NCBI RefSeq assembly: GCF_027595985.1
Contig: NC_073311.1
Span: 48,239,463 to 48,303,462, forward strand
Length of the DNA stretch: 64,000 bases
Direction of reading: 5' to 3'
Source: Sorex araneus
Lineage: Eukaryota > Chordata > Mammalia > Eulipotyphla > Soricidae
In this document: one piece after another, positions 46,268 through 58,515 of the stretch
Numbering within the stretch: position 1 is the first letter of the stretch
Layout of the letters: every line of letters starts with the position of its first letter
Program-made: the position numbers and the translations under genes
The notes under the pieces: generated by a model
Told to the model about the DNA's origin: nothing
Databases searched by the model: none
The model's input: only the letters and a program-made list of their open reading frames with translations

Positions 46268-46431
46268 TTGTGTTTGGGGCCACACCCCATGGTGCTCAGG
46301 TCTTACTCCTGGCTCTGAGCTCAGCAGTCACTCGCGGTGGGGCTCAGAAGACCATATGGGATGCATGAAATCGAACCTGGGTTGGCTTCGTCAACATCAA
46401 GCACCCTCCCCACTCTGCTATCTCTGGCCCT
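46268..46431 (-). repeat. SOR-like SINE, antisense, diverged
   Basis: Ggtgctcaggtcttactcct, ggaccatatggg-like and gaaatcgaacctgggttggc blocks in antisense order, ending ctctggccct. Confidence 0.75.
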
Positions 46432-47090
46432 ATGGTGGAGTGTTTTTTGTTTTTTTGAAGAAAAGCTGATGGTTTTGCCTTGTTGGCTGCTCCACACTTT
46501 GGGCTGTCCTGATGGCCTCCTCGTGGTTAAAATAAAACAGAATAAAGACAAAACACGTTGTCAGAAACATCCAATGTGGTGTTTGTTTGATTGGTGTCCG
46601 GGAGCTCATCTCTCTGTCTCACACTGGAGTGTAAGTTTGACCCCCTGGTTAAAGGGAATGACCAGAACATCGCACCCTTAACAAAACCACGTTTCTCTAA
46701 TGTGTGAGCGACACTGTGTATATCCCCCACAGCCTTTCTCTCAGAAGTCTGAGCGCCTGCGGCTGATTCTTACTGCAATCCATTGCACCTAGGATTGGTA
46801 AAACGGTCATTTTCTCCTTCTCATGCTCCTTCCACATTGATTAGCTTGCGTTTCAGAAAAATGGAGGCTGATGAGTTACCCTCTCCGAGTGTCACCCTAC
46901 TTATCTCTCTGAAGAGCATGATAAGTGAGGGCCAATAGAAGGATTAATCTTGATAATGAATATGAAAGAACATGTTTGATAACTGAAAGGAATTACTGTA
47001 ATTCACATGCCATAGGGGGTGTGCGCCTCAAGTAAGATGAGTGCATTTGTTCAGTTGGTGATTTCCTAGAGGAAATGAATCAGAAGCGCG
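46432..47090. other. Intron 1, nothing recognised
   Basis: Ordinary intron. Bases 46925-47090 are repeat-free and AT-rich. Confidence 0.4.
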
Positions 47091-47165
47091 TAAACAGAGC
47101 AGTTCTACAAATATTTCGCAGCTTCTGCTCTGCATTCGGCGCAGTGCTGGCCACGAGATAACCAG
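47091..47165 (+). repeat. MIR fragment
   Basis: Ctgctctgcattcggcgcag, then tgctggcca, follows the MIR core from memory. Confidence 0.55.
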
Positions 47166-47262
47166 CGGGCTGCCCTGAATTAGTTTTGTACCTACGAGGA
47201 GAGAAGATGTGTCCCAGGAAGGTCAGTGGGAGAAAAATGAATTATTTAGCTGTCCTTTCTGT

Positions 47263-47475
47263 TTTGGTTTTGTTTGGAGGCTGTCCCTGGTGCTCTTGGG
47301 GTGTTCCTCCTGCTTCAGGGCTTGGGGACCGCTCCTGGCAGTGTGTGGAGGGTCACACTGTGTCAGGGGTCGAACCCAGGGCATCTGCATGTGCTCCTTG
47401 GCTTCCCTCCCGACACTCATGTTGCAGATTAAACCCAGGGCCCCGGGTCCTACATGTAGGCATGTGCCCCTCCAC
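47263..47475 (-). repeat. SOR-like SINE relic, antisense, with an extra head-like segment
   Basis: Ccctggtgctcttggggtgt, gctcctggcagtgtgtggag and gtcgaacccagggcatctgc follow the antisense order. A second tRNA-like stretch (attaaacccagggccccggg) follows. It may be two overlapping old insertions. Confidence 0.45.
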
Positions 47476-47644
47476 CTAGTCACATAAACATTTGATGGGG
47501 TGCGACTTCAAATAACGCCCCAACAATCCAATAAAGAGACTCATAGTCTCTCTCTTCTCGGACACCCCGTAAACCGAGATGTTCAGCCTGCCTGACGCCG
47601 AGCCCTAGCTCCCTTTCTGGCACCAAGGACAGGAAACAGACCAG

Positions 47645-47806
47645 GGGGCTGGGGCAGTGGGGGCTTGCCTGGCATGTGGCCAGCTTGGGTTTGATCCTCA
47701 GCACCCTTGATGGGGTCCCCTGAGCCCTTCAGGAGTGATCCTGGAGTGCAGAGCCAGCCCTGAACGCCACTGGGTATGCGACCCCATTCCCCACCCCTCC
47801 CCAAAG
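47645..47806 (+). repeat. SOR-like SINE, diverged
   Basis: Ggggctggggcagtgggggc head, gtttgatcctcagcaccctt and caggagtgatcctggagtgc blocks in order. Confidence 0.75.
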
Positions 47807-48578
47807 ATCAGGAAGTGTGCCAAGCCCTGTTCAGTGAGTTGTTTGGGCTGAGCTGGGTCTGTCTCTCCGCTGTGTCTTATACTGCACTGCTGTGGCATGC
47901 CTGGGGAGTGGGGTCCTGTTTCTGAACACCACGTCCCACCAGAATCCAGCCAAGCCAGGCTGCCAGATCACATGATCTTTCACCAGCTCCTCCAGGGCGG
48001 GCCTGTGCCGGCAGTTCATTACTCACGTTTTGTCCGTTGCGGCTGGTCAGGAGCTGGGGCACATTCCCCAGCTACTCCCGTATTGGGGGGGCTACAGCTG
48101 ATCTAAACCATTTGTTTGGAGTGTGCCACAAAGGGTGCGTGCTCATTCTTGTCCCTCAAGTCAGACTAGGCCACTCCCTCACCCGACTGTGGCACCTTCC
48201 CTCAGGTTTCAGGGAGACGGGCCGCATACAGGAACAGCTGCGGCAGTCATCTGTCCCTTCATCCCCAGGCAGCGTGGTGGCCCTGGGGCTGTGGGAAAAG
48301 GCCTGTCAGAAGCCACAAAAAAAAGTTGGCAGAGCCAAGAAAACCATTTGGAGAAGGGCTGGCACGGAGCGATTATTCATCATGCTCCTTTCCCTTTTTA
48401 ATTTCCATCTCGGCTCTAAGAGTTGACTTCTTTATCCTGGTAAATTCACAGCTCGTCAATGCAAGTCTCTTTCCTTGTAGCTAATTTTCCCTCCTCCTGA
48501 TCACTGTTCCTCAGAATATCAGAGTATCCGGCAAAGGTGTTTCTAAATGCTTAGACAGGCACATGTCTAGAAAACAGG

Positions 48579-48580
<2 letters not shown>
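47807..48580. other. Intron 1, nothing recognised
   Basis: Ordinary intron. The block 48390-48530 is repeat-free. No gene is supported. Confidence 0.4.

Positions 48581-48629
<49 letters not shown>
48581..48629 (+). repeat. (GT)n microsatellite
   Basis: About 24 uninterrupted GT units, likely polymorphic. Confidence 0.95.
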
Positions 48630-48630
<1 letters not shown>

Positions 48631-49781
48631 TGGTTTACCTAGGAGCTGGCTCTGTTCTCACCATTCCTACCCGGGTTCTCCCTGTCTCATCTGTTGCTGA
48701 TGAGACACATTGCTGGCTGTACATCTTAGTTATTGCTTCAAACAGCTGCGTCGTCCTATCCAGTCTGTTGGGCTAATTCAGGCTGTTGTTAACACCGACA
48801 TCTCAGCAGGTTAACCTGATAAGGTTTATTGCCTGGCTAGACTCTGGGCCTGCTGGGTCAGTAGGAGTTTTTCTTCTCATGTCATGGGTCTACAGGAGCT
48901 CCCCCCCTCCCTGTTCTCCAATGTGGGAGATGTGAGTGGCTTGGCCCTCACTGGTCTGTACAGGCTCTATCTGGAAGGTGGCAAAGGGCCCCCAAGATGT
49001 GGCCCACCCAAGCCTGAGGGGTATTCCCTCCTGCAGAAGGGCTGGGGGTTGCAATTCTGCCAGGAATCTAGATGGGGAAAACTGGAACTAATGGGTGAAT
49101 GGTGCTAATGGCTACCACCAATTACAGTACCCACAGATTTTGCATTTACCTATTCTTCTTGAGCGAGAGGCAACTAACTACCAGTTTCCAAGTTTCCACT
49201 CTGCCAAAAGTGCTGACCTCCTTATGGGTCTATGCAGGTGTTTCTTTGGACTCTTTTTCCAAGCACAGGTTAGCGGAGGGTCTGTGCTGCCTGCTCTCAC
49301 CCATCACTCAGCTGCCTCCATGTAGACTCCCAGCAGTGGTCCTGCAGGGGCCATTTCCCACGGATCTTCTCCAGCTGTGAGTATTGCTCAGCCTTCTGAT
49401 TTTGCCAGAGGGTTGAGGCTTGTTGCTACCTGCATGTTCCTTTTCTTCACAGCGAATGCTAGCATCATGGTCTGTGCTAGCGTCATATTCTAGCCCTCGG
49501 CTGCCCACTTTCATCGACTGCTTGTCCAGATACAGGACACTTTTCTCTGACAGTTCCTGATTTGTTGATGTCTGTGTGCTTATAAGGGGTTAATCCTTTT
49601 CCAAGTTAGGCACTGCAAATACCTTTTTCCCCCCTCTCTGCCATTTGTCTGCTCACTTTTGCCCATAGAACAGAAACCTTTTTGTTTGATGCCATCATCT
49701 CCATGTTAATCTATGGCCTTTGAATATTGTTTAAGAGGCCCTTCTGCACCCGATGTTCCTCAGGATAGTGTGTTATACATC
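48630..49781. other. Intron 1, nothing recognised
   Basis: Ordinary intron. Small open frames have no recognisable features. Confidence 0.4.
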
Positions 49782-49963
49782 CTTCTGTCTCGCACGGCAG
49801 AGCCTGGCAAGCTACCCGTGGTGTATTCGATATGTCAAAAACAGTAACAATAATGGACCTCATTCCCCTGACCCTGAACGTGACAGGGATGAATGGAGAC
49901 ATTACTGGCACCCGCTCGAGCAAATCGATGAGCAATGGGATGACAGTGATACAGTGATACATC
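49782..49963 (+). repeat. Second SINE body (long-type SINE), younger copy
   Basis: Gcacggcagagcctggcaag, tattcgatatgtcaaaaaca, cacccgctcgagcaaatcga, then GACAGTGATACAGTGATAC at the 3' end. The tRNA-like head is missing (5' truncation). The tail is an ACAGTG-type repeat, not poly-A. Confidence 0.78.
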
Positions 49964-50094
49964 CTCCTGTTAGTGTAATAGTTTTTATATTTTGGTTTTT
50001 CATCCATGGAGTCTCCCTGTGTCTACAGGGAATAGAAAGGGTCCGAATTTATTATGTAAGCCAACATTTTCAACCTTATTCAAGAATCATCCCT

Positions 50095-50285
50095 ACCACA
50101 GTGGGGGTACTGCGGGGAGAGTGGGGGGAGGGGGAGGCCCTGAAGTAATAATGGAGGGAAGCAGATAATCTGGTGGAGGGTGTGGTGTTGAATGCCGTGT
50201 GCATAAAACTCTATCATGAACAGTATTGTAAATCATAATGCCTAAAGTAAAACACTGGATTGTGTTTTTATTTTTTATAAAGAAT
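50095..50285 (+). mobile_element. L1-type 3' end, short
   Basis: Ggtggagggtgtggtgttga, ataaaactctatcatgaaca and gtattgtaaatcataatgcc repeat the 3' end order of 7690-7868 and 35345-35489. Confidence 0.65.
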
Positions 50286-51565
50286 CATCCTTTTCTCCAG
50301 TATGAGAGGTACAACCTTACCATACATTCAGCTTTGTGAGCTTTTTTCTTCTCTTCTGAGCTCTGGGAACCTACGGCAGAGCGAGAGGGTTTGTTTTGCA
50401 GCTGTGGCGTGGCGTGTACTGAGCACACACAACCGATTTCCTGTGGCGCTGAGGCGTGTTGAAGACCGAGCAGGAACCTGGTTGCTGACGGAGCCGGAGC
50501 CGGCCCCAGCCCTGACTCTGCCTCTTGGAGACCACGGGGCGGGGGCGGGGGCGGGGGTGGGGGGTGAAATGCCCCCTCAGCTCTGAGTCGGCCTGCTCCG
50601 TCTGGATGTGTCCTGAGGAGGATAACGCACCGCTCCCAGTGTTGCGAGACCCAACCGCCGTGATGGAGAGAAAGCAGGACCCTCCGTCTGGCGTTCAAAG
50701 CTGTTACCTGGGCCTTGCCCGGGTGGGTTTAAATAAGGGAAAGCATATTTCTCCTAGTCCCCCCCAATGCCATTGTTCCCCATGCCCAGTTGCTAATCCA
50801 CAGCTTCCACTTGTTAATTTCTGGAGGTCCCTGTGCTGTGTTCCAGCATGGACTCATGAATCCTTCTCACTGGCCTTTCTACGGGTACCCCATGTGCACC
50901 GATGAGGTCTCCCCAGAGACTCCACTTTGTCCAGCCCCATGAAGCTCTGGGCCATGAGCACCCCTGAATGCTGCGCTTGAAAGGGTGAGAGCATCAGATG
51001 CTGGTGTCACTGGGCCATTTCTGTGCCCAGGATATATCCATAAGTCAGAGCACACAGTATTTCTCGCAGACTCCCCTTCTCCTCTCAGCCCTTCCCCCCG
51101 AAACTTAAAATCAAGTCAGTTCTCAGGCCGTGGGAGCGCAGGAACCCCCCTGCGGCCTCCTGGATGGGCGCCAGGCCTGCAGCCCCGGGAGATGGGAGAC
51201 AGACCCTCAGCCTAGGATGGAGGAGAAGGGCTGAGGCGCCACACAAGGCCCTTCTGCAGCTGTTTCTCTCTCCAGAGAGCGTTTGGTTGGTTGGTTTGCT
51301 GTTGTGGTTTAAGCTTTCGGTCCCTGGGTTGAAGCTCTGTTCTGTCACCTGTCTTCCTGAAGGGCTGTCGTTTCCTCAGGCCTCCGCTCATCCGCCTCTG
51401 AGGGGCACCTCCTCCTCCCAGCATGGCGGCGCTCGGGGGCCTGCTGCCCTGGGCAGCTCCCTGAACTACCGCTCTGCCCCCTTCTGCTGTGTTTCGAGGC
51501 GCTGGAGCACCACACATTCAGAACACGTTTTCTTGTCCTGCACTCTGGGATATTCATAAAGCAAT
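50286..51565. other. Intron 1 with a G-quadruplex motif
   Basis: Ordinary GC-rich intron. At 50536-50565 five G runs of four to six are separated by single bases, a textbook quadruplex motif on the + (transcribed RNA) sense. No gene is supported. Confidence 0.5.
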
Positions 51566-52084
51566 TCTCTCTCTCTCTCTTTCTCTCCCTCCCTCCCTCT
51601 CTCTCCCCCTCTCTCTGTCTCCCCCTTTCTCTCCCTCCCTCTCTCCCTCCCTCTCTCCCTCTCTCTCCCCATTTCTTTCTCTCTTTCTCCTCTCTCCCCC
51701 TTCTCTCTCTCCCTCTCTCTCCCCATTTCTTTCTCTCTTTCTCCCTCTCTCTCCTTCTCTCTCCCTCTCTCTCCCCATTTCTTTCTCTTTCTACCTCTCT
51801 TTCCCCCTTCTCTCTCTCCCTCTCTCTTTCCCTCTCTCTCTCCCTCTCTCTCCCTCTCTCCCCATTTCTTTCTCTTTCTCCCTCTCTCTCCACCCTTCTC
51901 TCTCCCTCTATCCCTTTCTCACCCTTTCTCTCTCTCCCTCTCTCTCCCCCATTCTTTCTCTCCCTCTCCCTCTCTCTCCCTTTCTCTCTCCCTCTCTCCT
52001 CTCCCTGTCTCTCTCCCTCTATCCCTCTCTCTCTCCCTTTCTTTCTCCCCCCTTCTCTCTCTCCCTCTCTCCCCCTCTCCCCCC
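51566..52084 (+). repeat. (CT)n-rich pyrimidine tract, about 520 bases
   Basis: Degenerate CTCTCTCC/TTTCTCT repeats with only isolated purines (CCCATTTC about every 50 bases). It opens long Ser/Leu/Pro or Arg/Glu frames that are artefacts. It could form H-DNA. In the ABTB3 pre-mRNA it is an exceptionally long polypyrimidine (PTB-type) run. Confidence 0.97.
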
Positions 52085-52662
52085 GACTCCATTCCGCTAT
52101 CTGAGGGCTGCTTTTGGCTCCATCCCAGCTTGTTTAGAAACAGAGACCACTTTAGAACACTGTTGTTTAGAAGGAGACTAAATCCCTTAAATCCCTTCTC
52201 TGGATGGCCTTGGCCATGCCCACAGGGCTCCCTAGTAGCCCACAGAGGGGAAAGGGCAGACAAAGGAGCAACTCTACCCCACGCCTGCGTCTGCAGAGTC
52301 TCACAGTGTATTGTGCAAGGAAGAAGGATGCAGTGCTTTAGCCACCCAGTCCCAGGGAGGGAAGAATTTGGCAAATGCAGTTCTAGGAGGACGTCTTGCT
52401 GCTCCCCCAGCTGGCTCCTGGGGAGAGAAGGTGCTCTAGAGAGAGAAGGAAGAGCAAGGGCCAGGGAGGGGTCTCCAGTTCAGCACTCAGCCCTCATTCA
52501 GCCGGCCACTTTGGCTGAGTCTTTATCGTTACTCATTCAGAAATAGAGAATTCCGTGCTCCCGTTTTCTTCTTAAACGCTCGTAGGGTTGAGGAGGTCAG
52601 CAGGTGGATTCTCAGCGTTATGAAATTGGAGCACTGGGTGTGTTATTTGCACATTATCTAGT
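52085..52662. other. Intron 1, nothing recognised
   Basis: Ordinary intron. No gene or named repeat is seen. Confidence 0.4.
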
Positions 52663-52827
52663 TTTGTTGTTGTTTCGGTTTGGGGGCCATACCTCATGGT
52701 GATCTCCTGTCTCTGCACTCGGTTACTCTGGTGGGGCTCAAGGCACCATATTGGGTGCCAGGGATCGAATGCAGGTCGGCCACATGCAAGGCAAGCTCCC
52801 TACCTGCCATACTATCTCTCTAGCCCC
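52663..52827 (-). repeat. SOR-like SINE, antisense
   Basis: Catacctcatggtgatctcc, gtgccagggatcgaatgcag and ctctctagcccc are in antisense order. Moderate divergence. Confidence 0.8.
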
Positions 52828-52879
52828 CTGTTTTCACGTTAAGATGTCACCAATTTATCATTTTCTCTGGGGAGAGGTG

Positions 52880-53055
52880 TTGGAGACACACCTGGCGATG
52901 CTCAGGGTTTACTCCTGGCTCTGTGCTCAGGGATCACTCCTGACGGGGGCTCAGGGGAGCATGTGTGTGGCTGAGGATCAAACCTCATGTGTGTGCACAT
53001 GAGGTTGGCCATGTGAGGGCAAGCACCTTACCTTCCGTACTATCTCTCAGCCCTA
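52880..53055 (-). repeat. SOR-like SINE, antisense, with an internal inverted duplication
   Basis: Consensus blocks from cacacctggcgatgctcagg to ctatctctcagccct. Within the head region AACCTCATGTG (52981-52991) and CACATGAGGTT (52996-53006) form a perfect inverted repeat not present in other copies. It lies about 50 bases downstream of another antisense copy. Confidence 0.8.
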
Positions 53056-53959
53056 TTCTTGATACTCTGTATTTGATATGAAAAGGAAAGCTGTCACGCA
53101 CCCCCTCAAAGCTCATTTCCTCTTCCTTGGGTGTCTGCTGATGACCTTGGGTACCGAGGATACTTGGCTGGTCACACAAGTAATGGAGCACAGGGCTTCT
53201 CCCCATGCATCAGATGGCCTCGTCAGCACTGCCCTGGGCGACCAGAGGGCCAGAGTTGGTGGGTCATGAAAGCTGTGTGTTATTCTACTTCACGGCGCGG
53301 GGCTAACTCTCCAACCGGCACGTCGTCCCTTCTCTCACAAGTTAGGGAAGCCCTAACTTTCCCACTGCAACGTAGTCACGTAAGAGAAGCATCTCTGTGT
53401 GCATCAGCCACTTCTGCCTTGTCCCAGCTCTGCTCCCGGGGGGCGGGGGGCACACACCACCAATTCCGACTCCAGGATCCGTGGAAACTCTTGGTCTCCT
53501 CAGAGGGCTGAGGACAGTGCTGAGAGTCTCTTCAGGATCCGCTGGTGTCTGGAGACGCCCCCAGGGGGAAATATCAACTGTGATATTAGATTCTCCCGAG
53601 GTGAACAAAAGCCAGCCCGCCAGGACCAAATAAAAGCTGACAGCACACTGAAACCCATTTCCTGCCCCAAACCAGAACAGAGCGGGAAGGGGGGGACGGT
53701 TTGTCTCATGCAAATTTTACGAGGCAGGAAACTGCCTGCCCTGAGCCACTTGCAACGTGGTGTTTTCCTCGACTTGGTTCCAGCAAGTGTGTGGCATCGA
53801 GAGATGGGTGATAACCGCAGAGTTATGCCTCCCACCCTGGGGCCACGTGATGTCCACCCCACTTACCCAATTACCTGGTCACTTCCTGGCCTCCTGCCGC
53901 CCGCTCTACTGTGCCTACAGGACCGGGGTGTCCTGCTGTCCCCCAGGGGACACGGTTCC
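53056..53959. other. Intron 1, nothing recognised
   Basis: Ordinary intron. The 191-codon open frame at 53399-53974 has no recognisable protein features. Confidence 0.4.
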
Positions 53960-54130
53960 TCCGCCAACCCCTAGGGCAGCCCTACTGCCTACCCTCACTT
54001 CCGTCTGGCCTCTGCTCAAATGTCCCCCGGTGTTCCCAGTGACCCCGTCCCCCTCCTTCGGCCTTGTTCTATCTAATTTTCCTCCTTAGCACAATTGACC
54101 TGCACACGCTATCCTGTTGTCTCATTTCTG
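53960..54130 (-). repeat. L2 3' end, antisense
   Basis: Ggcctctgctcaaatgtccc...cagtgaccccgtcccc...ctccttagcacaattgacct is the antisense L2 3' end in the expected order from memory. Confidence 0.7.
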
Positions 54131-54189
54131 CCGCTGCTGGCCTGACCGTGGCTGGCATGGGGTTGGCTGCAGTGCTGGACCTCGGCTGC

Positions 54190-54350
54190 CAGAACTTTCT
54201 CAACCCATCACCAGCAGTGGCATTTGGGACCTGGTTGGTCTCTGGGGTGGGGCTGGCCTTAACGTGGAAGGATGTTGGGCAGCATCCCCGACTCTCACCC
54301 CTGACTGCCAGCAATATCCCCCGTCCCCCCAAGACATGATAATGAGTGTC
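54190..54350 (-). repeat. MER5A-like hAT DNA transposon relic, antisense
   Basis: Ctcaacccatcaccagcagt, ggcatttgggacctggttgg, ggatgttgggcagcatcccc, then gactgccagcaatatccccc, match MER5A order from memory. This is a short non-autonomous hAT element, long inactive. Confidence 0.65.
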
Positions 54351-54597
54351 AGGGAGCCTGGGAAGACGGCCTGGGGTCAGGGTGGTGATGCTGGTGCCAC
54401 ATGCTCCTCCCCACCCCTCTGGCTGTGGACCTAGTGCCCCCCAAGGCTTCCGGGCCCAGACCGAACCATCTGGTCCTGTTGGCTGGGTGTTGCTGACGCT
54501 GGCCTGCAGTTCCCCTGAATCCTGCCTCCCCCCGCAACACACACACCAAGAGCATGTTTCCAAAAGTTGCTTCCTGTCTCCCGGGTGAGGGGCAGAT

Positions 54598-54764
54598 TAT
54601 TTTTTTGGGGAGGGGGGGTCACATCTGGTGTTACACAGGGGTTACTCTTGGCCCTGCACTCAGGAATTACTCCTGGTGGTGCTCACAGGGATGCTGGGAA
54701 TCGAACCCAGGTTGGCTGCGTGCAAGGCAAACGCCCTACCCACTGTGCTATCGCTCCAGCCCCC
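54598..54764 (-). repeat. SOR-like SINE, antisense, fairly young
   Basis: T run, ggttactcttggccctgcac, gggaatcgaacccaggttgg and gctccagccccc. A small deletion removes the usual ggaccatatg block. Cagattatt and cagaatcatt at the two sides may be a diverged target-site duplication. Confidence 0.88.
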
Positions 54765-57700
54765 AGAATCATTTCTGACTAAACCACTGATCCCCCAAAC
54801 CTGTAGCCCTTTGTCAGTACAGTTGAGGTCACTCAGCCTTTATTCACGCTCCTGCTTGCTCTCCACCTCATGCTCGGTGCCTCTCATTCACCCACAAGTT
54901 CCCCCCTTCCCCTGGTGTTTCTGAGGGGTTCCTAGTTCGGGCAGAGGGGGGATTGGAGGCGGGGTGCCAAGTCTCCTGGAAAGCACTGGAAAGCAGCGCA
55001 TACCACAGATGGTCGCCAGGAGGGATCTGGGGAGTACCTGGGGGCCAGGGGGACCAGATAGAGAAGACAGGAGCATCCGGTTATACAAAGGGGCTCCTCA
55101 GGGTTCCCAGCCAGGACACCCCCCCATCTGCCAAGGTGTCAACTCTGCTAAGCCTTCCTGCACCCTCACCACGGGCCGCCTAGGCAAACACCCTTGGGAA
55201 CCACATGATTTGGGGCACAACAAAGGCATCAAGGGGACCTCCCTGCCGAGAAGTCACAGGCAGCCCGTTGAGGCAGGAAGCAGACGTGTTTGGCGTGGGC
55301 GGTGCGACGTGACCACGTCCCGGGGGTGCCGAGGTGATGCAGGGACTCCCATCCAGCCCTGCCCTTGCCTGCCTGCCCTCGTGGTCCCTAGGCGCATGGC
55401 CCACACGATGTGGGCAGAGGGGAGGACCCAGGCAGGGGCAACAGGACGTCAGTAAAGGGGCAGAGGAGGGGGCCTGGTCTCTTTAGACCCCAGAGGTGTT
55501 CACAGAACAGGGCTGTGCCCCCTCTGTGCCAGCCGATGCCAGGAGCTGTGCCACCAGCTGATTCAGCCACACCCCCGCCTAGAAGCTGTGTGGAACTCAG
55601 CTGTGGACCTGCCACTCAGACACATCCTCTGGCCGCACTCAGATATGGTGCTCAGCCAGCCAAAGGGGACCCCTTCTTATTTGAAGGTCAGAGGGGGCTG
55701 TGAGGTTGTCTCCTGCCTCTTCTGCCTCCCTGAGTCCCGAGGCTCATGCCCGGCCTCCTTGCTGGTCACTTTGCCCCCCACTGCAGGCACTTTCTGGGTG
55801 CACTGGGAGCGCCCCCACTTACAGCAGGCTGTGTGCACTATTTAATGAGTGTGTCCCTCGTTACGGGGCTCAGGCAGCCGAACCACGCGAGGCCGGGGTT
55901 CTCCTGCCAAGCAACACCCCCCAGGCGCCCTACTTCTTTCACTTAACATGCACTGTTGGCATCTCCTGTTCCTCGGTGGGGAGCTGAGTTCGGGGGGAAC
56001 AGATATGCCCCCGAGGCTCAGGAAAGCTGGAGGGAACAGGTTCATCGTCATGGGGCCCTTTTCTTGGGGTTGCTTCTGGGGAGACCCACCCTCCAGCTCT
56101 TTGGCTCCCACCTGACCCCATGACTGGCCCCGCCCACCCCCTTGGAGCATCCAGGTTCTGCCCCAGACACTTTGTCTTCACTGCCACTATCCTGCCCCTA
56201 CTGACTGATCTCTCCCCCAACCTCCAGGTCCCTCTGCCTCTGGGAAGGAGAACGGCTGTTCTGTCCCCTGTGAGGATGTTCTGTCCCCTGACAGGGGGTG
56301 ACCGGGAGTCACTGTAATGCGACCTCACCTGCTCTTAGCTTTGAGTAGCAGAAAGTGCCAGAAAGAACCCAGAAGTCTCCTTCTGCAACTAACGCTGAGC
56401 CAGCTGGGGGGGTGGTTGGGGCCACTGTGACATTCTGGGCATCACACCCACCTGCTGGGTGGCCTGTGTCGAGGGACTGAGCCTGTCCCCCTTCACTGCA
56501 CCTGCCTCCTCAGCGTTCACGGGAAAAGTCGATGGAACATTTTGGTTCCAGCTTCTTGGCTCTGCTGGCTTCTAGAACACCCCTCCCCCCAAACCCATAC
56601 CTCTCCGTGCTACACAGGCCATCACCAGAACGCTTCCACTCCTCTCCCTCCTGTCCTTCTCCCTCTCCCTCTCTCCTCTTGCCTCCCTACTAATCTCCAC
56701 CTAGTTCAGCAAAGTTTCGTATGGGAGATGCACAGGTGACAAAAAAAGAACCATAGAAACTTCCAGAAGAATGAGGATCATAGTCAGGTGTGTGACTTTG
56801 GGCCTTGATGGCTCCTCTGAGCCCGGATGTCCAGGCTACCTGAGTATTCATACCCACCCGACCTGCCCAGTGCTGCTGGGACATAAGGGAGACATAGCCT
56901 GTCCCCTCCATGTGCCTTACCGTAGAACTGAGCCCCAGACCCTGAGATCCTCTGGGGGTCCTCGGGGACCCTTCCCCGAACTCTGGGGTGCAGAGTAAAG
57001 ACGGGGTTCTCGGTGTGCTAATCGGTCTGGGATTTATGAATGGGTGTCTCGGACCAACTGTTTTGCATTTCATCACTGAAGATTAGGGACGATGGGGAGT
57101 TCTTATTTCAGCCGATGCTTTATGGCTTTCATTACTCTCTCGGATCTCCGCTTAATGCACCCGTGTTGAGATGGAATGCCTTTGTTTCTTTGTTTGCATG
57201 TTTTTCCTTGCCACGCAAACCCATAAAAATCCAGAGGGAGCCAGCAAGTGAAAACCACCCACACGAGTCTGGATGTAGGTCGCCCTTGGACCCGCCAGGC
57301 CAGGCTCCCTTCCCGGCCGGGGGGTTGGGCTCTGATGGAGGCTGGATTCTGAAGCCCGTCCTGGGCCCCCGGTGTGGACTCCTGGCTGAGTAGCGTACAC
57401 CCTGTGTGCACAAGTGGAGAAAGCAAGAGCAGGTATTGGGAAATGCCGGGTCTGGGTCTGTCTTACCTAGCATCTCTGGAGAATCCCAGTCCTGAGTCAC
57501 TGGACAAATTATTTCAGGGAGTCTATGGTGTGTGATTAACTCGGGGCAGGGAGTGGCCTTGAGTCTTTCTCTACCTCTAACTTCCTCCCGACCAAGCTGA
57601 CAGGCATTATCCTGGCACTGCAGCCTCCAAAGCGGATCACAGCCACACTTTGTGTGTGTGATGCTATTACACCAGCAGGATGAGAAGAACATTCCGGAGC

Positions 57701-58327
57701 ATTTCCTTCTAGTGACTTTTTCCCCCTCATCCCTTCATTATTTCTGTTTGTGTCTATTTTACCGTGAACTCTCTGCTATGGTCTACAGTAATGCTGAGGG
57801 AATAGCCTGTAATTGCTTAGGGGCTCACACTAGGAGGTGTTCTCGGGAACTACTGGGAAGTAGGCTCAGAATTTGCAAACGTGCATGCCCAGGTCTGGCC
57901 ACTCGCAGAGCCCAGTGCGTCCCTTTCCTCTCCTCTGCGCTCACCTTGTCCAGGAGGCCGTGCCGTGTGTTGGGTTTTATCTGTCTCACTCTGGTGCTGA
58001 CTCCACTCTGGGTTCCTGGAGACTGTGGTTGGCCGCTGCCGTCTCCCCAGCACCCGGACGCTCCGAAGACATGCAGGGATGTTTGTTTATCTGCAGTCAG
58101 GTGATCCACCACCTGCCAGTGGGCTCCATGCAGGGTTTGTGGAGGGCAGGAGGGTTTGTGGGGATGCAGAGAGGACCCCCAGCATGCTGTCTTTGAAGGG
58201 GGACACCCTAAGCATGGATTCAACTAAGTTACAATTCAGAGGATGAGAAAGGAATTATTCCAGAAGGGTGAGATTTCCCAGGGGTGGCGAGCAAGGGCAA
58301 AGGCCAGAGACAAGCAAGCAACATTGA
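54765..58327. other. Intron 1, longest stretch without a young repeat
   Basis: 3.5 kb of GC-moderate sequence with no SOR or L1 copy. A C/T-rich patch lies at 56637-56690, and possible L2/MIR relics near 57900-58060. Open frames such as 57652-58104 lack recognisable features. No gene is supported. Confidence 0.4.
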
Positions 58328-58515
58328 GGGCCCGAGAGATGGCACAGGGGAGGTGGGGTTTGCTGTGTGTGTGGCTGACTCGGGTTCCATCCCCGGCACC
58401 TTGTATGGTTCCCTGAGCCCCTCCGGGAGTGATACCCCAGTGCAGAGCCAGTAGTAAACCCCAGGCACCACTGGGTGTGACCCCTAAACAAAAGAAACAA
58501 TAAAAGACAAAACAA
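58328..58515 (+). repeat. SOR-like SINE, diverged
   Basis: Gagggcccgagagatggcac head, ctcgggttccatccccggca, ccgggagtgataccccagtg, A-rich tail. Confidence 0.8.

Noticed and set aside
51345..52374. Long Arg/Glu or Ser/Leu/Pro frames across the CT tract
   Set aside because: Stop-free microsatellite translation, not genes.
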